Assembly (NCBI RefSeq): GCF_000471625.1 | Contig: NZ_AUSW01000035.1 | Location: 1-64,000 of the forward strand | Reading direction: 5' to 3' | DNA: 64,000 bases | DNA from: Psychrobacter aquaticus CMS 56 | Lineage (GTDB): Bacteria; Pseudomonadota; Gammaproteobacteria; Pseudomonadales; Moraxellaceae | Shown here: positions 52,872 to 62,373 of the stretch, one piece after another | Layout: the number at the start of each line of letters is the position of its first letter | Position numbering within the stretch: position 1 is the first letter of the stretch | The notes under the pieces: model-generated | Seen by the model: the letters and a program-made list of their open reading frames with translations, nothing else | Databases searched by the model: none | Told to the model about the DNA's origin: nothing | Program-made: the position numbers and the translations under genes

Positions 52872-54554
52872 ATGCAAACCAAACGTCCGTTATATATCCC
52901 TTTTGCTGGACCCGCCCTATTAGAAACCTCTTTATTGAATAAGGGGAGCGCTTTTTCATCAGAGGAACGGAGTAACTTCAATTTAACCGGTTTATTACCT
53001 CATAACATTGAGACGATTGAAGAGCAGTCATTACGCGCTTATCATCAACTTCGCTCGTTTACGAGTGATATGGATAAGCACATTTATCTGCGTAATATAC
53101 AAGACACCAATGAGACGTTATTTCATCATCTGGTTGAGCAGCATATCGAAGAGGTGATGCCGCTCATCTATACGCCAACTGTTGGCCAAGCTTGTGAAAA
53201 ATTCTCACAAATTTATCGCCGTAAACGTGGTTTGTTTATCTCTTATCCTGAGCGTCACAACATCGACGATATGCTGCAAAATGCCACCAAACAAAAAGTA
53301 AAAGTCATCGTGGTCACGGATGGTGAACGTATCTTGGGCTTAGGCGATCAAGGTATTGGCGGCATGGGCATTCCCATTGGTAAATTGTCTTTATATACGG
53401 CTTGTGGGGGTATTAGCCCAGCTTATTGCCTACCAATTTTATTAGATGTAGGCACCAACAATCAGCAGTTGCTGGATGATCCTATGTATATGGGTTGGAG
53501 AAATCCACGTATCTCTGGCGATGAATATAATGAATTTGTCGATTTGTTTATTCAAGCCGTTAAACGTCGTTGGCCAGAAGTGTTATTACAATTTGAAGAT
53601 TTTGCACAGGAAAACGCCACCCCATTATTGAATAGATATCGCGACCAACTATGCTGCTTTAATGATGATATTCAAGGGACTGCTGCTGTCTCAGTCGGTA
53701 CATTGATTGCAGCGTGCCTAAATAAAGGTCAAAAACTTAGTCAACAAAGAATCGCCTTCTTGGGGGCAGGGTCGGCAGGTTGCGGTATCGCCGAACATAT
53801 TATTCGCCAAATGCAGCGTGAGGGTTTAACAGAAGAGCAAGCTCGCAGTCAGGTGTTTATGGTTGATCGTTATGGCCTATTAACGGATAGCATGACAGAG
53901 CTACAAAAATTCCAAGTACCTTTAGTACAAAAAGAATCCGCTATTGCCCACTGGGATAAGAGCCAGAAACTCGGTTTGGCACAAGTGGTTAAGCAAGCAA
54001 AAGTAACGGTGTTATTTGGCGTCAGTGGACAAAAAGGTCTGTTTACACAAGAAGTAATCGAAACGTTATGTGCGAATACTGAGCATCCAATCGTATTGCC
54101 ACTATCAAATCCAACGTCTCGTGTTGAAGCGACACCGCAGGAAGTGACGAACTGGAGTCGTGGTAAGGCAATTATTGCAACAGGCAGTCCTTTTCCTAAT
54201 ACCACTTTTGAAGGTCAGACTTTTGAGGTCTCTCAGTGTAATAACAGCTATATTTTCCCCGGTATTGGGTTAGGTGTTTTAGCATCACATGCCAAAGGTA
54301 TCAGCGATAATATGTTGATGGCTGCCAGCCAAGCATTGGCAGACATATCATTGGAATATGAAAAAGAGGCAGGTGCAATATTACCTTCAATTCAATTCAT
54401 TAGAGAGATCAGTGAAAAGATCGCCTATGCAGTTGCACTACAAGCGATTGAAGACAAACTGGCCTTGCCTGTAACAGCAGAAAATTTAGAACGTCGATTA
54501 AAAGCCAATTTTTGGTTGCCTAGATACCGCAACTACCGTCGTACTTCCTTCTAA
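52872..54554 (+). CDS. maeA: NAD-dependent malic enzyme
   Basis: 560 residues, the long SfcA/MaeA form. The malic N-terminal domain has [35 protein letters not shown] and the signature [20 protein letters not shown]. The NAD domain has [33 protein letters not shown] and [15 protein letters not shown]. It converts malate to pyruvate, CO2 and NADH, linking the TCA cycle to pyruvate. The ATG at 52872 is preceded by AAGAAG. A rho-independent terminator follows at once. NAD preference is inferred from the family. Confidence 0.93.
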   Translation: MQTKRPLYIPFAGPALLETSLLNKGSAFSSEERSNFNLTGLLPHNIETIEEQSLRAYHQLRSFTSDMDKHIYLRNIQDTNETLFHHLVEQHIEEVMPLIYTPTVGQACEKFSQIYRRKRGLFISYPERHNIDDMLQNATKQKVKVIVVTDGERILGLGDQGIGGMGIPIGKLSLYTACGGISPAYCLPILLDVGTNNQQLLDDPMYMGWRNPRISGDEYNEFVDLFIQAVKRRWPEVLLQFEDFAQENATPLLNRYRDQLCCFNDDIQGTAAVSVGTLIAACLNKGQKLSQQRIAFLGAGSAGCGIAEHIIRQMQREGLTEEQARSQVFMVDRYGLLTDSMTELQKFQVPLVQKESAIAHWDKSQKLGLAQVVKQAKVTVLFGVSGQKGLFTQEVIETLCANTEHPIVLPLSNPTSRVEATPQEVTNWSRGKAIIATGSPFPNTTFEGQTFEVSQCNNSYIFPGIGLGVLASHAKGISDNMLMAASQALADISLEYEKEAGAILPSIQFIREISEKIAYAVALQAIEDKLALPVTAENLERRLKANFWLPRYRNYRRTSF

Positions 54555-54583
54555 CTGCTAAAAAGTAGCTTGAAAGTACTGAT

Positions 54584-54626
54584 AAAAAAGCCGAATATTA
54601 CTGTTTAAAGTAGTATTCGGTTTTTT
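54584..54626 (+). terminator. Rho-independent terminator after maeA
   Basis: CCGAATATTACT (54591-54602) pairs with AGTAGTATTCGG (54609-54620) with one mismatch, flanked by an A run on the left and six T on the right. Confidence 0.88.
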
Positions 54627-54743
54627 CGATTTAGAACTAATAAAAATGTTGTGAGCTTATAGACGATCACTGACCAAGAGGTCTACTACCTATTAAAAAA
54701 TCACATTTAATAGACCTTGTTATTCTGTCATTATTATCAAAGC

Positions 54744-55265
54744 CTACTTCGCAGTAGCGGCTGTGCTTAGGTTCATAAGCGCCATTGAAACGTTATTAAT
54801 GACTTCATCACAGCCTTTGATATTGTGTCGTGATTTGAGATATTCAGGATTATTGTATGATAGCCACACACGGCCTTCTGCATCTTCACTAATGAGCATC
54901 TTTTGTGGCAAATCAATCGCTACTGTCTGCTCACATTGCATCAAGGGCGTGCCGGCTTTAGGGTTGCCAAACATGATCACTTGTGTTGGGCGTAACGTCA
55001 GGTCAACGCCCGCCGCGTTTTGTTGATGATTGACACTGGCAAACACTGTCATACCTTTGGACTCAATCAAAGATTTGAGCGTATTGGCCGTTACTTGGAC
55101 AGAATGATTGCTTCTTAGCGTTACTAACCCTTTTTCTTCGTTGCTTGCAACCGTCGTCATGGGCTGAATTTGATTAATGCTAGCATTGGTATTCAAAACA
55201 TTCTCGATACTAGCGCATGAAGAAACTGCTAAGGCCAAAGCCGCAATTGCCATGATTTTTTTCAT
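54744..55265 (-). CDS. DUF302 lipoprotein
   Basis: 173 residues. MKKIMAIAALALAVSSC is a lipoprotein signal with Cys at 17. The rest contains a DUF302 domain (about 60-140: SVQVTANTLKSLIESKGMTV, FASVNHQQNAAG, TQVIMFGNPKAGTPLM, VAIDLPQKMLI), with the family's typical FGNPKxGT motif. DUF302 domains occur in stress and metal-related contexts without a clear function. The gene is 64 bases downstream of the peroxiredoxin-like gene on the same strand and probably co-transcribed under the TetR palindromes. Confidence 0.85.
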   Translation of the reverse strand: MKKIMAIAALALAVSSCASIENVLNTNASINQIQPMTTVASNEEKGLVTLRSNHSVQVTANTLKSLIESKGMTVFASVNHQQNAAGVDLTLRPTQVIMFGNPKAGTPLMQCEQTVAIDLPQKMLISEDAEGRVWLSYNNPEYLKSRHNIKGCDEVINNVSMALMNLSTAATAK

Positions 55266-55329
55266 AATCTCACCTATGGTTAGTCGTTTTTATTCAGCTG
55301 CTTATGAGGTGCTAAAGCAATGAACGCTC

Positions 55330-55866
55330 CTAGCCATGTGTACCACGAATAGGGTAGTCATTCTCTCTAATAAAGCTCAAACCATTCGCTAGCGCTTCAA
55401 GCTCAGGTCTTGCAAAAGGCGCGTTAGAGATGTCGACAATCTGAATATTTCCATCAGCATTAATCACGAAGACAGCTGGCTCTGCAAAAGAATGGTCTGT
55501 TTCTTTTTCTGAGCGCGGGTCAGATATATAAAGCCCTAGCGTATTCATTTGCTCAACCGTCAAACCATAAGCGATAGGGAAGCTGATATCTATTTTTTCT
55601 AAATGACTTTCTAGTTGCTCTTTGCTGTCACCTGATATTGCTATAATATCAACATTAGTATCAGCAAACGATGCTTTTATACTCTCTAACTGGTTTAGAT
55701 ACTTGGTACAAATCGGGCAGTGCTTACCTCGGTAAATCACGACTAGTTTCCAATCGTGACCATTTTCAGGTTTGCCTAATAATTTCATATCACCATTCAG
55801 CATCTGTACGTTGATGTCAGGGAATTTGATGCCTGCACGAAGTTTTTGAGCGTAATCTGATTGCAT
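55330..55866 (-). CDS. Peroxiredoxin-like (AhpC/TSA-type) redoxin
   Basis: 178 residues of thioredoxin fold, with the active-site-type motif VVIYRGKHCPICTKYLNQLE (CPIC, a peroxiredoxin-like variant of CPxC) and IIAISGDSKEQLESHLEK. A conserved Arg/Glu pair follows in LGLYISDPRSEKETDHSFAE. It is expected to reduce peroxides or hypochlorous-type oxidants in the cytosol. It is the first gene of a minus-strand pair with the DUF302 lipoprotein. A TTGAGT-type palindrome 140 bases upstream suggests control by the divergent TetR protein. Confidence 0.85.
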   Translation of the reverse strand: MQSDYAQKLRAGIKFPDINVQMLNGDMKLLGKPENGHDWKLVVIYRGKHCPICTKYLNQLESIKASFADTNVDIIAISGDSKEQLESHLEKIDISFPIAYGLTVEQMNTLGLYISDPRSEKETDHSFAEPAVFVINADGNIQIVDISNAPFARPELEALANGLSFIRENDYPIRGTHG

Positions 55867-56005
55867 GTTCTTATCCTTGAAGTGTTGTGATAATTAAGAG
55901 TTACTATAATAATTTTTTATAAAATATCTATTTATGATTAGCAATAATGGCTTCATCAATTCATTGTTTAACCTTAAACAAATTTAGATCGCTATTCAAG
56001 TTAAT

Positions 56006-56021
56006 TTGAGTAATCACTCAA
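56006..56021. promoter_or_regulatory. TetR-type palindrome, site 1 (redoxin side)
   Basis: TTGAGTAATCACTCAA is a 6-bp perfect inverted repeat around AATC. It is 140 bases upstream of the redoxin gene start. Confidence 0.65.
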
Positions 56022-56156
56022 ATATTTTTGTTGGTTAATTTTAGTTTATTGATTTTACTCCGCCTATTAAAATATAAAGTTGACAGCGCTTTCAATAAAT
56101 AATATACAAGTCACCTATAAACAATAGCTAGACTAAAACAGCTCATCAATATAATA

Positions 56157-56172
56157 TTGAGCAATCACTCAG
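56157..56172. promoter_or_regulatory. TetR-type palindrome, site 2 (regulator side)
   Basis: TTGAGCAATCACTCAG differs from site 1 at two positions only. It lies 70 bases upstream of the TetR gene, so autoregulation is likely. Confidence 0.65.
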
Positions 56173-56241
56173 TTTATATAATTATGTTAATTTATGACAT
56201 TTTGATTGATAATTTCAAAGACAAAAATACTGGGATAAATT

Positions 56242-56844
56242 ATGGCACGCGTAGCACTTCATAATAGGCAGGACTCTCTAGACCGAGCTCTACAACTGTT
56301 TTGGGAAAAAGGCTTTCACGCCACTTCATTGAAAGACATAGAAAAAGCGCTTGATATGCGTCCTGGTAGTATTTATGCCACTTTCGGTAGTAAAGACGGG
56401 CTATTTCAAGAAGCCCTTGATTATTATTCGCATAAATCAACGGAAAAACTACAGAGTATCTTGAATGCTCATAGCTCTCCTTTATTCGGTTTGGCTGCTT
56501 ACTTACGTTTATTGGGCGGGCTATGTGATGAGCCGCTACCAAGTCGTGCTTGTATGATTGTTAAAAGCTTATTTGAGCTCGGCCAACGCGAAGCCTCAGC
56601 TTTAGATAAAGTAGAGGCTATGCTGGCAAGAATGGAGGTTTACTTTGTGAACTGCTTTATTGAGTCGCAACGATTAGGCGAGATCGATAAGCAACTAGAT
56701 CCTATACGTCTTGGGCGACGATTTCAGGCCGAAATCATGGGGTTACGTGCTTTTGCCCAACGTGACATTGATAGTGAAGCATTGCACGATGTGGCTGAGG
56801 ATATGGCACTATCTTTAGAAGCGCTTTATATCGATCCAAAATAA
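56242..56844 (+). CDS. TetR/AcrR-family regulator
   Basis: 200 residues. The N-terminal TetR HTH (LDRALQLFWEKGFHATSLKD, then IEKALDMRPGSIYATFGSKD) is textbook. The C-terminal ligand domain (about 70-195) resembles the AcuR/NemR-like group of single-domain regulators with Cys residues (SRACMIVKSLFE). It is divergent from the redoxin/DUF302 pair, and two near-identical palindromes occupy the shared intergenic region. It probably represses both directions and is released by an oxidant or electrophile; the Cys hints at this but does not prove it. Confidence 0.9.
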   Translation: MARVALHNRQDSLDRALQLFWEKGFHATSLKDIEKALDMRPGSIYATFGSKDGLFQEALDYYSHKSTEKLQSILNAHSSPLFGLAAYLRLLGGLCDEPLPSRACMIVKSLFELGQREASALDKVEAMLARMEVYFVNCFIESQRLGEIDKQLDPIRLGRRFQAEIMGLRAFAQRDIDSEALHDVAEDMALSLEALYIDPK

Positions 56845-56927
56845 CGAGACAAAATAAAGGTGCAATCTACGTTATGATTTTCTGATATCAATAGTTATGT
56901 TGGACTGAAAATACTTTCGCTTATTAT

Positions 56928-57719
56928 TTATTTACTTTTAAAGGGCATGATTAATAAACCCCAAAGCGACGCAGTTTGCTTAGTATCTGAGTATTCAATC
57001 AAACCAATATCAATCTCGCTATCTTCTTTTTTTGCATGGCTCTTGTAGCTACCAAACAGTTTGTCCCACCAAATAACGCTAAACCCATAATTTGAATTGG
57101 TTTCAGATACGACTTGGCTGTGGTGAATACGATGCAATATTTGGGTCATGAGTATTAGGCGCAGAGGCTTTTCGATAGCAGGTGGCAGACGTATATTGGC
57201 GTGGTTAAACAAAGCCAAGCCATTTAACACTATCTCAAATATAAGTACGGCTATAGCAGGAACGCCTAACACAGTGATGGCGACCAATTTAATAAGAATA
57301 CTAAGCAGGATTTCAATCGGATGAAATCTAAGACCAGTACTGGTATCGACATGCGCATCCGCATGATGTACTTTGTGCAAACGCCATAGTATAGGAATAT
57401 TGTGAAACAGGCGATGCTGCCAATAAATCATAATATCAAGTAATATCAAACTGAGTACGATGACGACTACGCTAGGTAGGGCGATCAGATTGAATAAGCC
57501 AATGCCCTGCTGATGGGTATAAAGCGCGACCGCAGTTAGACCCAGCGGTATTGCCAAGCGAGCAATAAGCGTTGAGGCAAATACCAGTCCAAAATTAGCA
57601 AGCCACCGTGTGCCGCTTTTAATAGGCGATTGACGGGCAGGCTTGTACCATTCTAACAGCATCATCAACACCAAAATGCCAAAAAAGAAGCCCAATCTCC
57701 ATCCTGCTTCATGCGCCAT
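56928..57719 (-). CDS. Sterol desaturase / fatty acid hydroxylase family membrane protein
   Basis: 263 residues with four or more helices and the three diiron His boxes of the FA_hydroxylase superfamily: WQHRLFHN, HKVHHADAHVD and HRIHHSQV. The reaction is likely hydroxylation or desaturation of a lipid; bacteria with this type usually lack sterols, so the substrate is probably a fatty acid, ether lipid or carotenoid-like molecule. Its start overlaps the end of the CDP-alcohol phosphotransferase gene by 11 bases on the same strand, suggesting a shared lipid role. Confidence 0.88.
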   Translation of the reverse strand: MAHEAGWRLGFFFGILVLMMLLEWYKPARQSPIKSGTRWLANFGLVFASTLIARLAIPLGLTAVALYTHQQGIGLFNLIALPSVVVIVLSLILLDIMIYWQHRLFHNIPILWRLHKVHHADAHVDTSTGLRFHPIEILLSILIKLVAITVLGVPAIAVLIFEIVLNGLALFNHANIRLPPAIEKPLRLILMTQILHRIHHSQVVSETNSNYGFSVIWWDKLFGSYKSHAKKEDSEIDIGLIEYSDTKQTASLWGLLIMPFKSK

Positions 57720-58365
57720 TGATTACTCCTTTATTGCCAGCTTCTTGACGTTTAAGGGTATGATAACCGCCGTAAATGCGGGTAAAAATAGTTACTATAC
57801 AGGCAAAAGCGAAAAGAATGGCCAGTATCGAAAAGTGCTGTGGCCAAATACAGAACGCGATGAATAACGCGATGGTTTCCGTACCTTCAGTAAGACCATT
57901 TAGATAATAAAAGCTTTTATACTTGAACTGTGGTTTTTCAATATTGAATTTTTCAGCCGCAATCGCAAAGGCTAAAAAACTTGAGCCAGTACCTATAAAT
58001 GTCGCTAATAGCAACGAGCCAGCTATAGCATTTTGTTCAGGATCTGCAAGAATAAATCCGAACGGAATTGCTGCGTAAAACAAAAAATCGAGAGTGATAT
58101 CCAAATAACCACCTGCACTTGAGCTTTGCTTAGCATACCTAGCCAGTTCACCATCAAGTCCATCAAAAATACGATTTAGGATGATAGCAACCAGTGCGGC
58201 ATGCCAATAGCCAAAAGCAATTAAAGGCACAGACAACATTCCGACCAAAAAACCCACTACCGTCAGCTGATCCGCTGTGATTGCGCGTTTATGCAGCAGT
58301 TTCACCACTGGGGTTAACAAGGGTTTTATGTAAGGAGTGATATATTTATCTAACATGCCAAGCAC
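57709..58365 (-). CDS. ynjF: CDP-alcohol phosphatidyltransferase family protein (YnjF-like)
   Basis: 218 residues, six hydrophobic segments and the complete class I motif D-G-x2-A-R-x8-G-x3-D-x3-D in DGELARYAKQ and SAGGYLDITLDF. It transfers a phosphoalcohol from CDP-alcohol (for example phosphatidyl or inositol-type donors) to an acceptor in the inner membrane. In E. coli, YnjF sits with the YnjB, YnjC and YnjD transporter genes, and the same set is found here, so YnjF is the natural name. The desaturase gene downstream overlaps it. Lipid product unknown. Confidence 0.85.
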   Translation of the reverse strand: MLGMLDKYITPYIKPLLTPVVKLLHKRAITADQLTVVGFLVGMLSVPLIAFGYWHAALVAIILNRIFDGLDGELARYAKQSSSAGGYLDITLDFLFYAAIPFGFILADPEQNAIAGSLLLATFIGTGSSFLAFAIAAEKFNIEKPQFKYKSFYYLNGLTEGTETIALFIAFCIWPQHFSILAILFAFACIVTIFTRIYGGYHTLKRQEAGNKGVINGA

Positions 58366-58424
58366 CCTATGGTTTTGAAATTTTGAATAGAATATTTCTT
58401 AATCTAAGGAAAGTTCTCAATAAA

Positions 58425-59060
58425 TTAATAATTCTCTACATTAATAACTTTGCCCTTCGTTGCTTCAGCATCGCTATGGTCGTGGGTAACCATAATCGCG
58501 GGTAAATTATGATTACGTATTTGTTCAAACACCAATTGACGTGTATCAACTCGTAACTGGGTATCGAGTTTGCTAAAAGGCTCATCGAGCAAGATAGCTT
58601 TTGGCTCGCTAAGCAGCAGCCGCAATAATGCCACTCGCGCTTGCTGTCCACCAGAGAGGCTATCAGGGTGACGATTACCCATGCCCGATAAGTCCATTTG
58701 GATAAGGGATTGCTCTATTTTATCAAGCCGTTGTTTTTTATCACCTTCAGGCATGGCGAAGGCAATATTACCAGCAACAGATAAGTGAGAGAATAGCAAA
58801 GTATCTTGATATAACACGCCAATGCGACGTAGATGAGTCGGCAGAGCATTAACGTTTTGACCATTCAGAATCACTTCACCACTAGCGCTAAAGCTACTGG
58901 CAAGCGTACCTGTTAACCAGTTTAAAATACTGGATTTACCACTACCTGAGGGCCCCATGATAGTGAGTATCTCACCACCTTTCACTTGTTCATTCAAGCT
59001 CAGTAGCGTCTTACCATGTAAGTAGAGTGTTAAGTTCTTTACCTGTAGAGAAGATTGCAT
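58425..59060 (-). CDS. ynjD: ABC transporter ATP-binding protein (YnjD-like)
   Basis: 211 residues, a short importer ATPase. Walker A is GPSGSGKS (36-43), signature LSGGQQARVALLRLLLSEP, Walker B AILLDEPFSKLD and the switch His in IMVTHDHSDAE. It is shorter than sugar or iron importer ATPases, with no C-terminal regulatory domain. It should power the YnjC-like permease encoded 131 bases upstream on the same strand. Confidence 0.9.
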   Translation of the reverse strand: MQSSLQVKNLTLYLHGKTLLSLNEQVKGGEILTIMGPSGSGKSSILNWLTGTLASSFSASGEVILNGQNVNALPTHLRRIGVLYQDTLLFSHLSVAGNIAFAMPEGDKKQRLDKIEQSLIQMDLSGMGNRHPDSLSGGQQARVALLRLLLSEPKAILLDEPFSKLDTQLRVDTRQLVFEQIRNHNLPAIMVTHDHSDAEATKGKVINVENY

Positions 59061-59191
59061 TCAAAGACCCTTAAGATTGCATAGTTTTAGGATATAAGCT
59101 TTTCAGATGCATTTTCAATCAGTCATTTGTTGTCAATAGTGCTTATTTTAATGACTGGCACTTTTAATGAACGAATAATATGATTGTGTTT

Positions 59192-60958
59192 TTAAGCTTT
59201 TGCACCCTTAAACCAGTACTTAGGTAATATCCATGCTAAAGCAAAGCCAATGAGTGGTAACACCATTTGTATCATGGCATAAACGGCGCTGGTTCGTCTG
59301 CTTGCGCCATTAGCGAGAGTGACGGCTTCTGTTGTAATCGTAGCTATGCGTCCGCCACCTGCAAGTAATGTCGGTAGATACTGACCGAAACTGACCGCCA
59401 ATCCTAAGGCAACTGCAATCAAGATAGGCGCAAACAGCTGTGGCAGTTTTACTTGAAAGAATATTTTACTAGGAGTAGCGCCAAGGCTCGCCGCCACATT
59501 AGCAAAACGCGGATCTAGGCGTCGATAGCTACTGGATAGGGACAAAAAAGTATAAGGCAACACAAACAGTAAGTGGGTAAAAGCCACATTAAGAAAGGCG
59601 GTTTGATTATTGAGCAATTGCTGTAGCCATACCAAGCCAAACAAAAATGCAATACTAGGTACTATCAGCGGCAAATAAATAATTAAATGGGTAAAAGGCG
59701 AGATGGCTTTAGTAGTGAGCTGCTCTGATTCTAAACATAGCAAAGTCAGTGTAATTGCAAATAGGGTAGTGATAAAGCCAATAGTCAAAGTATTAAATAG
59801 TGGGGTACTCATTTGCATAAAAGAGTTTTGAAAGTGCAACAACACAAATTGTTCAGGCAGCGTGGCTGGAAAGCGCCAATATCCAGCGACTGACCACAGA
59901 AATAGACCAATTAATGCTAATAGGACAAAGCCAAGAATTACGATAGTAAGACCTATCGTTGCCGTTTGCCAAACCTTATCGTGGTATTTGCGTCGACCGT
60001 TGGTTATTGAGTTATTACATAGAACCTTTACAAGCTTTTCACCAGCGAGCCATAGAACCAACAAGCCAGCCGTTAAGACCAGCTGTAAAACTGCCCCAGC
60101 GGACGCTTTGATCCTTAGATTTAAATCGACATCATTGAACCATTGGACGATAGCAACGGCTAGCGTTGGCGGTGTATTAGGGCCTAATATCAGTGGTATC
60201 TCGACGCTGGCACTGGCATAGGCAAGTATCGCGAACAAAGGTAAGCGCAATAATGGATAGAGATTGGGTAGCACTACCTTAAAAAAGGCAGTCATCGGGT
60301 AATAGCCTAAATTGAGCGCTACTTTGTGCTGTTGACGCAATTTTTTACCCAGCTCTGGCTGTGCTAATACACCTAACGCCATGAGTAATAAAAAGGGCAT
60401 TTCTTTTAAGGTTAAACCTAAGATAATACTTATACCGTAGGCGTCGTGCGGCAGTATGCCTTGCGGTGCTAGCTCCCAGTTACTGAGCCATGGTGATATC
60501 AACCGAGAAAACATACCGGATGGTGCAATCAAAAAGCCAACAGCAATGGCGGCAGCAGCATGTGGAATGACTAGAATAGGACTAAATAAGCGCTCAATAC
60601 GGTTGAGCCAAACGCTATTAAAAAATGCTGCCAAAATCATTAAAGTCATGAGGAAGGCGAGTAGAGTGCTTATGAATCCAGAGGTCACACTCAAACCAAT
60701 CATTTGCGTAAGACCTGGCGTTTGCCAAAGCGCCATAAAACCTTGTACACCAAATCTCGTTTGCTCTAATGCGGGTGCCCAACCAAAGGCAGGTAGTAGT
60801 ACACTGACCAAACCGCTGAGTACGGGTAATATTAATAACATCAATAAAAATCGTGGGCTATAGGTTACTAAGCGCGTGAAGTTGTCGACTCTATAGTTTG
60901 CAACTGACGCTGTATCAGCTTCTTTTCCAGTTTTATGGTTGTTAGGCGCTACATTCAT
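59192..60958 (-). CDS. ynjC: Double-length ABC permease (YnjC-like)
   Basis: 588 residues with about 12 helices in two homologous BPD_transp_1 halves. Each half holds an EAA-like loop: LRQQHKVALNLGYYPMTAFF in the first and VAASLGATPSKIFFQVKLP in the second. This is the layout of fused thiamine/iron/sulfate-type importer permeases such as YnjC, FbpB and ThiP. The binding-protein gene overlaps its start by 4 bases. The substrate of YnjBCD-type importers is not established; thiamine-related or small anionic compounds have been guessed at. Confidence 0.88.
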   Translation of the reverse strand: MNVAPNNHKTGKEADTASVANYRVDNFTRLVTYSPRFLLMLLILPVLSGLVSVLLPAFGWAPALEQTRFGVQGFMALWQTPGLTQMIGLSVTSGFISTLLAFLMTLMILAAFFNSVWLNRIERLFSPILVIPHAAAAIAVGFLIAPSGMFSRLISPWLSNWELAPQGILPHDAYGISIILGLTLKEMPFLLLMALGVLAQPELGKKLRQQHKVALNLGYYPMTAFFKVVLPNLYPLLRLPLFAILAYASASVEIPLILGPNTPPTLAVAIVQWFNDVDLNLRIKASAGAVLQLVLTAGLLVLWLAGEKLVKVLCNNSITNGRRKYHDKVWQTATIGLTIVILGFVLLALIGLFLWSVAGYWRFPATLPEQFVLLHFQNSFMQMSTPLFNTLTIGFITTLFAITLTLLCLESEQLTTKAISPFTHLIIYLPLIVPSIAFLFGLVWLQQLLNNQTAFLNVAFTHLLFVLPYTFLSLSSSYRRLDPRFANVAASLGATPSKIFFQVKLPQLFAPILIAVALGLAVSFGQYLPTLLAGGGRIATITTEAVTLANGASRRTSAVYAMIQMVLPLIGFALAWILPKYWFKGAKA

Positions 60959-62271
60959 GAGCTAGCCCCATAACGTGTCTCCCATCCTTGCATAATCGCC
61001 TCAACCCAACTCGGATGTGGCTCACTCACTATGCGTTTGATACCATTGATAGGCAAAGCACTAGGATGCGGCTTAGTCGTTTTAAACAAGGCTTGCTGCT
61101 CAGGTGTTAGTTGAGATTGAACCAGTACCGTACTATCGCCCCAAACCTCAGGTGCTTGTTTTTTAGCCTGTGCTTCAGGACTGAGTAAAAAGTTCGCAAC
61201 CAGTTGCGCGCTGGCTTGATGACCGGCGTTATAGGGAATAGCGACGAAGTGGGTATTACTCAAACTTCCATCTTCCATCGCATAGCTGCGAATACTCTTT
61301 GGCAAATCATAACGCTGTACCGCCGCTGGCACAGCAGGCGCAGAAAACGTAAATGCTAAGCTGAGTTCAGTGTCGCCGACCAAGCGCTGCATTTGTTCAC
61401 CACTTTGCATAAAATATTTACCATCACGCCACAGAGTTGGATGCAGTTTATCCAAAAATGCCCATAGAGGATCTAATACTAACGCTGTGTTTTTTTCAGT
61501 GGCGGGCTGGTTCAGCTGTGCTTTTATATTGTTCGCGATACTGTCTGGGTTTTGTTCATGCAGCATTACCAACGCATACTTCAAAAAGCTCATCCCCAAG
61601 AAGTCTGGCGGCTTTGGATAACTAAAACGTCCGGGATGTTGCGCACTCCAGCTTGCTAGCTCACTTAGAGTGGCTGGTGGCTGATTATTGGCTGAGCCAT
61701 CGATGGCTAGATTGTCATAATAAAAGGTAAGCGACGCTTTTCCCCAAGGAGCTTCCATGCCTTGTGTAGGAATACCAAAATCAAGCGTAACGGTGGGGTT
61801 GTTTTCAGGATCGGTCAATGTAAAGTTAGGCAGCTTGTTTGCCCATTGCTTTAGTAGCAGTGAGTGCTCACTCATAGTGGAAAAATTAGCGCCATTGATC
61901 CAAACCAAATCAACGCTGCCTTGGTCATTATTATTGGCTGACTTTTCAGCTAAGACTCGGCTGACAGCTTCACTAGTATCGCTGAGTTTGACATGGACTA
62001 AGTTGATGTTGTATTCAGCTTTGACTCGCTTGGCCACCCATTGTAGATACGCATTTATCTGTGCATCGCCGCCCCATGCATAAAAATAAACGTCTTGGCT
62101 TGCCCCTAGTGTCTCTATCTGTTGCCAGTAGGAGGACGGTTCTTTGAGACTAGTATTATTGTTAACGGCTATACTGGCAGAGATACCTAAAACAATACTT
62201 AAGAGAACCGCGACTACCACCCAAGAAGGATGGTAGCGTGTCAGTATTGACCCAGACTTAATAACAGGCAT
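60955..62271 (-). CDS. ynjB: ABC transporter substrate-binding protein (YnjB-like)
   Basis: 438 residues. An N-terminal hydrophobic helix (SWVVVAVLLSIVLGISASIA) acts as signal or anchor. The mature part resembles YnjB and thiamine/iron binding proteins (YFYAWGGDAQINAYLQWVAK, PTQGMEAPWGKASLTFYYDN, AIPYNAGHQASAQLVANFLL with LSPEAQAKKQ). The family motif QGMEAPWGKAS is characteristic of YnjB. It feeds the YnjC permease; the genes overlap by 4 bases. The start may lie a few codons further in, but the ATG at 62271 is reasonable. Confidence 0.88.
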   Translation of the reverse strand: MPVIKSGSILTRYHPSWVVVAVLLSIVLGISASIAVNNNTSLKEPSSYWQQIETLGASQDVYFYAWGGDAQINAYLQWVAKRVKAEYNINLVHVKLSDTSEAVSRVLAEKSANNNDQGSVDLVWINGANFSTMSEHSLLLKQWANKLPNFTLTDPENNPTVTLDFGIPTQGMEAPWGKASLTFYYDNLAIDGSANNQPPATLSELASWSAQHPGRFSYPKPPDFLGMSFLKYALVMLHEQNPDSIANNIKAQLNQPATEKNTALVLDPLWAFLDKLHPTLWRDGKYFMQSGEQMQRLVGDTELSLAFTFSAPAVPAAVQRYDLPKSIRSYAMEDGSLSNTHFVAIPYNAGHQASAQLVANFLLSPEAQAKKQAPEVWGDSTVLVQSQLTPEQQALFKTTKPHPSALPINGIKRIVSEPHPSWVEAIMQGWETRYGASS

Positions 62272-62373
62272 TTAGGTTCCAACTCAACTATAGTGGTTAT
62301 TTTTATCGATGCTTTTTTCTTATTCAATATTTAAAAGGGTGTTGCAAGCTCTTTTAAAATATAGTTGTAGATA

